This document shows positions 8,123 to 11,383 of a stretch of 11,383 bases of DNA, piece after piece (position 1 is the first letter of the stretch; every line of letters starts with the position of its first letter). The DNA comes from Methylococcaceae bacterium. Its GTDB lineage: Bacteria; Pseudomonadota; Gammaproteobacteria; Methylococcales; UBA1147. The stretch spans positions 1 through 11,383 of the forward strand of contig JAKEEL010000202.1 in NCBI GenBank assembly GCA_022616595.1. Direction: 5' to 3'. The notes under the pieces were generated by a model. The model made no database searches. It was not told where the DNA came from and was given only the letters and a program-made list of their open reading frames with translations. The position numbers and the translations under genes are program-made.

Positions 8123-8734
8123 TCATTTTCTGGCAGTCATGGAATCCAAAAATTCCTGGAACCATTCCGATTGATTGATGTTCGCGAGATCGGCATCATT
8201 CCGGATCTCATCGACAGGCGGCAGATTGCCGCGCTCGAATGCCGCGTTCAATTGCTCTTCACAGCCTTTCAGGTCATTCTGCAAACACGCGATACAGGCC
8301 AGGTTGTAGGCGGATATCCCGGGCCAGAATTCTTCCGCGGCCAGAAATTTTTCTTTTGCCTGCTGGTACAGGACGTGATTCCGATCGGCCCGCAACATTC
8401 GGGCCTGGTCCATCATGGTGGCGCCCCAATCGTTCAGGACTTCGTGGTTTTTGGGTTCGATCACCATCGCCGCGCCGTACTTGGAATAGGCCCCGCTGAA
8501 TAGCTTTTCCGCGTCCGGGCCTTCGTGGATCTTCGCATGGCCATGCAAGGCCAAACCCCACTGATGCAGGCCTTCCAGTACTTTTGTGCCGCCGTTGACG
8601 ACCAATTCAAATTTTGAACACGCCTGTTTGAATAAACGGTCGGCTTCCTCACCCTGCGCCTTCATTGCCGATTCCAATAGTTTCTTGCCGCTTTTGAGAT
8701 TTGAATTCGCGGAAAATTGAGACAGTATGCCCAC
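8123..8734 (-). CDS. Small TPR-repeat protein with 'TPR end-of-group' C-terminus, function unknown
   Basis: This 203-residue, mostly helical soluble protein has no signal peptide or membrane segment. Repeat-like helix pairs lie at about residues 31-64, 75-108 and 122-154. The last (YNLACIACLQNDLKGCEEQL) continues into NDADLANINQSEWFQEFLDS. That tail is typical of the domain closing many TPR arrays (YNLAC...G...A...L...D.DL..I....F..FL). TPR proteins are scaffolds for protein-protein contacts, and no enzymatic motif is seen. The start is GTG at 8734 (codon 8732-8734), preceded by GAGGA about 8 nt upstream, and the gene has its own sigma-70-like promoter at 8796-8824. It diverges from the unknown operon at 9129-10431, which may share its control. 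I do not recognise a specific function. Confidence 0.8.
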   Translation of the reverse strand: MGILSQFSANSNLKSGKKLLESAMKAQGEEADRLFKQACSKFELVVNGGTKVLEGLHQWGLALHGHAKIHEGPDAEKLFSGAYSKYGAAMVIEPKNHEVLNDWGATMMDQARMLRADRNHVLYQQAKEKFLAAEEFWPGISAYNLACIACLQNDLKGCEEQLNAAFERGNLPPVDEIRNDADLANINQSEWFQEFLDSMTARK

Positions 8735-8795
8735 GTCGATTCCTCACCGATTGTTTAATTTATTGTTTTGGCGCCCGCCCTGCAGCGCTTCGGCA

Positions 8796-8824
8796 ATGAT
8801 ATGAAATCCGTTTGTTTTTCTCAA
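8796..8824 (-). promoter_or_regulatory. Sigma-70-like promoter for the TPR gene
   Basis: On the minus strand TTGAGA (-35, plus-strand 8819-8824) and TATCAT (-10, plus-strand 8796-8801) each match the consensus at 5 of 6 positions and are separated by exactly 17 bp. Transcription would begin near 8789, giving a leader of about 55 nt to the GTG start at 8734. This is the best sigma-70-type match I found in the window. Confidence 0.65.
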
Positions 8825-8842
8825 CCTTAGTGATCCGTACGT

Positions 8843-8864
8843 GGTGTCCGCGAGCGCGGACACC
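8843..8864. repeat. Perfect 10-bp inverted repeat, candidate operator
   Basis: GGTGTCCGCG, a 2-bp centre (AG), then CGCGGACACC form a perfect dyad. There is no T-run on either side, so it is not an intrinsic terminator. It lies between the two divergent promoters, and its right arm contains the proposed -35 box (8857-8862) of the rightward promoter. A dimeric repressor bound here would block that promoter. It is 18 bp upstream of the -35 box of the leftward promoter. Which regulator would bind it is unknown. Confidence 0.55.
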
Positions 8865-8885
8865 CTGTGGCTATAAAATTATAAA
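8857..8885 (+). promoter_or_regulatory. Candidate sigma-70 promoter for the unknown two-gene operon
   Basis: CGGACA at 8857-8862 (4 of 6 to TTGACA), a 17-bp spacer, then TATAAA at 8880-8885 (5 of 6 to TATAAT). The -10 box sits in a very AT-rich stretch (TATAAAATTATAAAT, 8872-8886). Transcription would begin near 8892, leaving a leader of about 235 nt before the ATG at 9129. The -35 is embedded in the right arm of the perfect palindrome, which fits control by a repressor or activator. Confidence 0.45.
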
Positions 8886-8932
8886 TCCAATCCTTCTTAG
8901 TTGGCAGCGAAATTGCTTGATTGTAAGTAAAA

Positions 8933-9011
8933 TCAGGTTCAACTCCGTGTTAACCGGCGACGATTCACCGGGCATTGCCAAACCGGGCGTTAATCACTAA
9001 ATTAAACCTGA
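8933..9011 (+). repeat. Long-range inverted repeat in the leader (TCAGGTT/AACCTGA)
   Basis: TCAGGTT at 8933-8939 is complementary to AACCTGA at 9005-9011 and could close a 65-nt internal region. Inside it, CCGG at 8954-8957 can pair with CCGG at 8968-8971. Seven base pairs over this distance can arise by chance. It is listed because it sits directly upstream of the stronger 9021-9091 structure. Confidence 0.3.
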
Positions 9012-9020
9012 GAGGGGTGG

Positions 9021-9091
9021 GCAGGACGGCGCAACGGGGTATTCCGTTCCGGTCGGCGAAACGTTCCACAACGGTCTGTTCGCCGTCTTGC
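9021..9091 (+). promoter_or_regulatory. Candidate structured RNA leader (three-way junction with an alternative fold)
   Basis: Bases 9021-9031 (GCAGGACGGCG) can pair with 9081-9091 (CGCCGTCTTGC) in an 11-bp helix with a single G-U wobble. Within it, AACGG/CCGTT (9033-9037/9044-9048, 6-nt loop) and CGTT/AACG (9062-9065/9070-9073, 4-nt loop) form two hairpins, together making a three-way junction. A competing 7-bp helix, CGGCGAA/TTCGCCG (9054-9060/9079-9085), shares its 3' strand with the closing helix, so the two folds exclude each other. Just downstream, GGAGGT/ACCTTT (9092-9097/9104-9109) is a weak hairpin ending in T's, 9 nt before the Shine-Dalgarno. This is how riboswitches and attenuators are often built, but it matches no known class I can name from memory. 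Confidence 0.45.
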
Positions 9092-9118
9092 GGAGGTCAA
9101 TTAACCTTTTCTGATCAC

Positions 9119-9124
9119 AGGAGG
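9119..9124 (+). promoter_or_regulatory. Strong ribosome binding site (AGGAGG) of the first operon gene
   Basis: A full AGGAGG lies only 4 nt before the ATG at 9129. It is the strongest Shine-Dalgarno sequence in the window and fixes the start of the 209-residue protein. It lies 27 nt after the structured leader element. Confidence 0.75.
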
Positions 9125-9128
9125 CGCA

Positions 9129-9758
9129 ATGGCCGCGTGTGTAAGCGAAAAATTGATTGTCAACGTCAATGTCATCGAGTATTTCAGGAAATCCGTGGCC
9201 ACGGCCGTCGTCAATCAGAGCGTGGATACGACTGAAGATGCGGTGTATTATGTTGTCAATCTTCTAACACGTTTTGCGGATTCCAACACTTTCTTTCAGG
9301 AGAAAAGCGAGGGACCCCGCGTGACCCCGCTCGCGAAATTGTACGCGAGAGCCGTGCAATTGAAATCCGAACTGGAACGCCGCCAGGCCATGCGCAGGCT
9401 CGGAGATGTCGCGCTGTTCGTTGCGGGTTTATTCGCCGACAGCCTCAACAACCGGGCGGTCGATATCGATTACTACATCGGCATGGGGGGTGCCGCCTAC
9501 GGCTATGTTTCGGAGTCCTTCAAAAGCCGCGAACGCGACGACGTTTACAGCGAAGTGTTCTCCGAACTTGCGGCTAAGTTCACGGCTTTCGTCGACATTC
9601 TCGCCGAGGTCGGTGAAAAGTCCAATCTGAGTTCCAATGCCGATTTGTTGAGAATTTATGAAATCTGGTTGAAAACCGGAAGCAGGCGCGCCGAGAAAAA
9701 ACTGCGCGGTTTCGGAATTTGCCCCTTGGATTGCTCGCCCGGCAAACGACATCATTGA
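9129..9758 (+). CDS. Conserved-looking hypothetical protein, first gene of an unknown two-gene operon
   Basis: I do not recognise this 209-residue protein. It is soluble and predicted mostly helical, with no signal peptide, membrane helix, P-loop or obvious nucleic-acid-binding motif. Visible features are an N-terminal segment EKLIVNVNVIEYFRKSV, a basic-acidic helix around 75-92 (KSELERRQAMRRLGD), a small-residue stretch YYIGMGGAAYGYVSESF near 117-133, and a basic C-terminal part (GSRRAEKKLRGFG) followed by CPLDC and a KRHH tail. The start is supported by AGGAGG at 9119-9124. It follows a long leader with possible RNA structure. The next gene begins 10 nt after its stop, so the two are almost certainly cotranscribed and probably work together. 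Codon use resembles that of the neighbouring genes. Confidence 0.8.
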   Translation: MAACVSEKLIVNVNVIEYFRKSVATAVVNQSVDTTEDAVYYVVNLLTRFADSNTFFQEKSEGPRVTPLAKLYARAVQLKSELERRQAMRRLGDVALFVAGLFADSLNNRAVDIDYYIGMGGAAYGYVSESFKSRERDDVYSEVFSELAAKFTAFVDILAEVGEKSNLSSNADLLRIYEIWLKTGSRRAEKKLRGFGICPLDCSPGKRHH

Positions 9759-9768
9759 GCGTTGGCCG

Positions 9769-10431
9769 ATGCAATCCGGAATGCGTTTGAATTCGTTCCA
9801 GGCCACGCTCGAATCGATCTATCGGATTAAAGTCGAGCATTCGGTCGAGGATTTCCTGATTACCGATGCGGCGCTTGCCCGGCAGCTCGATACCAGCGTC
9901 AACGCACGCGAGGTCAAGGAAAAGCTGTTGATCCGATCCGGTTCGGAAGGCCTCGATGTTTCGCTTTACCTGGATCAATCGGTGGTCGACCATCTGGACC
10001 GGGAAAATCCATTGGTGGGTTTGCACGGCGGCAATCTGAGCGATTTTTGGATTGCTCTGGAGGGGGTCAGCCATTTTTTGTATCTGATGTGGAATGCGCG
10101 GGTCGAAAAACCGGTCACGCTCATGGAGTTGGAAATGCAGGCCGAAGTCGACAAATACATCGCCTCATGGTGGCTGATGAAGCTTCAGGAACAACGTTGG
10201 TTTTCGCGCCAGATCCGGGATGATCTGTTTCATCGGGTGCGCTTCGACGAAAGCCTGGACGACCAGTCGCTGACCCGCTACAAGGATGCCAATTTTTACG
10301 CCGGAAAATATTGCATGCAGCTCGAAGACCGGTATTTGCGCAAGAAACGAAATCAGATGATGATCGATGACATCCGGCATTTCTATCGCTTGCCGCAAGC
10401 CGGGAAAATCCGCAGGATTCAGTATTGCTGA
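9769..10431 (+). CDS. Conserved-looking hypothetical protein, second gene of an unknown two-gene operon
   Basis: I do not recognise this 220-residue protein. It is mixed alpha/beta, soluble, and rich in aromatic residues in the middle (LSDFWIALEGVSHFLYLMW, about 90-108, then ASWWLM near 132-137). This looks like a helical core and not a transmembrane segment, because charged residues recur. The C-terminal third is basic (LRKKRNQMMIDDIRHFYRLP). No catalytic motif can be named. ATG 9769 gives MQSGMRL; ATG 9781 (MRLNSFQ) is an equally plausible start, and neither has a good Shine-Dalgarno sequence. This suggests translational coupling to the upstream gene, which stops 10 nt before 9769. The gene is convergent with the beta-oxidation gene at 10451, only 19 bp away. 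Confidence 0.8.
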   Translation: MQSGMRLNSFQATLESIYRIKVEHSVEDFLITDAALARQLDTSVNAREVKEKLLIRSGSEGLDVSLYLDQSVVDHLDRENPLVGLHGGNLSDFWIALEGVSHFLYLMWNARVEKPVTLMELEMQAEVDKYIASWWLMKLQEQRWFSRQIRDDLFHRVRFDESLDDQSLTRYKDANFYAGKYCMQLEDRYLRKKRNQMMIDDIRHFYRLPQAGKIRRIQYC

Positions 10432-10469
10432 GAATTCAAGGCCTTCCTCTCTAATTATTCAGCGGTTTT
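10427..10469. terminator. Weak hairpin between convergent genes
   Basis: GCTGA-g-AATT (10427-10436) can pair with AATT-at-TCAGC (10453-10463), 9 bp with a small internal loop, around a 16-nt loop. On the plus strand it is followed by GG and TTTT (10466-10469), so it could end the unknown operon. There is no T-run on the other strand. It overlaps both stop codons. The stem is AT-rich and imperfect, so this is a low-confidence call. Confidence 0.25.
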
Positions 10470-11383
10470 CCGGTTTTCAGTAGGAATTCAATACGCTCCC
10501 GGGTCTTGGGTTGGCGAACGAGAAACAGGAAATTTTCGAGTTCGCGGTCCAGCAATGTCTGCTCATCGACCCGTGATCCGTCAGGGCCGGCAGAAAAAAC
10601 GCCGGCCAGGTGTTCCAAAATGCTTCGCTCGTAATCAGAAACCGGACGGTCGCCGCCGATTTCGTCGATCGCTCCCGGCAACCAGTCATCGATCGGCGCC
10701 GTAGCGATTTCTGCGGCCGCCTGTTTGGGTGCCGAATAATGCTGCGCGATCTGCAGCGCCTTTGACTTCGCATCGGCCAGGAGGCGGTCCCGGTTCATGG
10801 TGATCGAATCGGTGGGGCGTAGAAAATTCAGGTCTCGCGCGGTCCGGGCAGATCCCGAAACGCGGCGCTTCGCGATCAACGAAAAGGTGTTGGCGGCCGG
10901 AATTGTGCCGTGTTGCGTCGAATCGCACGCGGCCCAGTTTCTGAGCAGCATTTCCTTGCATCCGCCCCATGCGGGTATCAGGCCGACTCCGGTTTCGACG
11001 AGCCCCATTTGCAATTCGATATGTGCCTGGACGGCACAGCAATGCAGCAAAAGCTCCGCGCCTCCGCCGAGCGCGAATCCGGAGGGCGCGCCCACTACGG
11101 GCAACGGTGCCGTTTTCAATGCCTGATAAACGCTTTGGCCGGTGCGGATCATCGCCTCGATTCCGGTCCAGTTCCCGGCTGCAATATTCGCAAGCAATTC
11201 TTTGAGATCGGCTCCTGCAGAAAAATGCGGGCCCTCGTTATATATGATCAAAGCCTTGAATTGGTCCGCGGCCAAGTCGATGCTGCGTCGCAGCAGGATG
11301 AGAATTTCCGTGTTCAGCGCATTCATCGGCGTGTGAAACTCGAAACACGCCACCTCGTCGCCGATATCCCAGAGGCTCGCGCA
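10451..11383 (-). CDS. 3-hydroxyacyl-CoA dehydrogenase/enoyl-CoA hydratase fusion (FadN-like), C-terminal part, truncated by window
   Basis: The frame is open through the right edge, so the N-terminal NAD-binding 3-hydroxyacyl-CoA dehydrogenase domains (roughly 450-500 residues in this family) lie outside. The 310 visible residues begin ASLWDIGDEVACFEFHTP, the usual opening of the enoyl-CoA hydratase half. GPHFSAGADL (visible residues 51-60) supplies the oxyanion-hole segment. The two catalytic glutamates are kept: E110 in GFALGGGAE and E130 in GLVE, 20 residues apart as in rat crotonase (E144/E164). After GLIPAWGGCKEML come LNFLRPTDSITMNRDRLLADAK and the C-terminal VSDYERSILEHLAG...PKTRERIEFLLKTGKPL, diagnostic for the FadN/dehydrogenase-first fusion rather than FadB. 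Its role is hydration and dehydrogenation of acyl-CoA in fatty-acid beta-oxidation. The GTG at 11353 is an internal codon, not the start. The stop is TAG at 10451-10453. Confidence 0.88.
   Translation of the reverse strand, partial: CASLWDIGDEVACFEFHTPMNALNTEILILLRRSIDLAADQFKALIIYNEGPHFSAGADLKELLANIAAGNWTGIEAMIRTGQSVYQALKTAPLPVVGAPSGFALGGGAELLLHCCAVQAHIELQMGLVETGVGLIPAWGGCKEMLLRNWAACDSTQHGTIPAANTFSLIAKRRVSGSARTARDLNFLRPTDSITMNRDRLLADAKSKALQIAQHYSAPKQAAAEIATAPIDDWLPGAIDEIGGDRPVSDYERSILEHLAGVFSAGPDGSRVDEQTLLDRELENFLFLVRQPKTRERIEFLLKTGKPLNN

Noticed and set aside
8975..9235. 86-codon open frame overlapping the leader and the first unknown gene
   Set aside because: It overlaps the better-supported ATG at 9129 in another frame and has no Shine-Dalgarno; its composition is arginine-rich out-of-frame sequence.
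10960..11000. Tryptophan in GLIPAWGGCKEM of the enoyl-CoA hydratase domain as an active-site oddity
   Set aside because: As far as I recall, GWGG or AWGG variants occur in this fusion family, and both catalytic glutamates are present, so it is not evidence of lost activity.
10451..11353. Stand-alone 300-residue enoyl-CoA hydratase starting at GTG 11353
   Set aside because: The same frame continues upstream to the window edge with the family's ASLWDIGDEV segment, and the C-terminal tail is that of the dehydrogenase/hydratase fusion, so this is the end of a longer gene.

Overview
The window looks like chromosomal DNA of a moderately GC-rich Gammaproteobacterium. The reasons are a divergent ppsA/ppsR pair laid out as in many gammaproteobacteria, a bacterial htpG behind a near-consensus sigma-32 promoter, and the general gene make-up. 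A methanotroph-like (Methylococcales) source is my impression from the TPR protein and the hypothetical genes; it is not something the sequence proves. No tRNA, rRNA, CRISPR array, insertion sequence or phage gene was seen.

Positions 1-2539 hold a broken gene for a large signal-responsive regulator: a P-loop ATPase, a long helical repeat region, then a winged helix and a BTAD domain. It runs in from the left edge. It carries a frameshift with stops near 1930-1937 and an internal deletion near 2337-2344 that removed the DNA-binding domain and most of BTAD. A spacer of about 170 bp follows.

Positions 2710-5960 carry phosphoenolpyruvate synthase (ppsA, minus strand) and, divergently, its kinase/pyrophosphorylase ppsR (plus strand). 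Together they form a post-translationally controlled gluconeogenic switch. htpG (6112-8031) follows in the same direction as ppsR but has its own heat-shock promoter.

Positions 8123-10431 are the least explained part. A small TPR protein (minus) and a two-gene operon of unrecognised proteins (plus, 9129-9758 and 9769-10431) diverge from a 394-bp control region. That region holds one sigma-70-like promoter in each direction. Between them lies a perfect 10-bp inverted repeat whose right arm overlaps the -35 box of the rightward promoter. The predicted leader of the rightward operon is about 235 nt long and can fold into a three-way junction closed by an 11-bp helix, with a competing helix. This is the best candidate in the window for an undescribed regulated system.

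From 10451 to the right edge lies the 3' part of a minus-strand fatty-acid beta-oxidation gene of the 3-hydroxyacyl-CoA dehydrogenase/enoyl-CoA hydratase (FadN-like) type. It is convergent with the unknown operon and truncated by the window edge.
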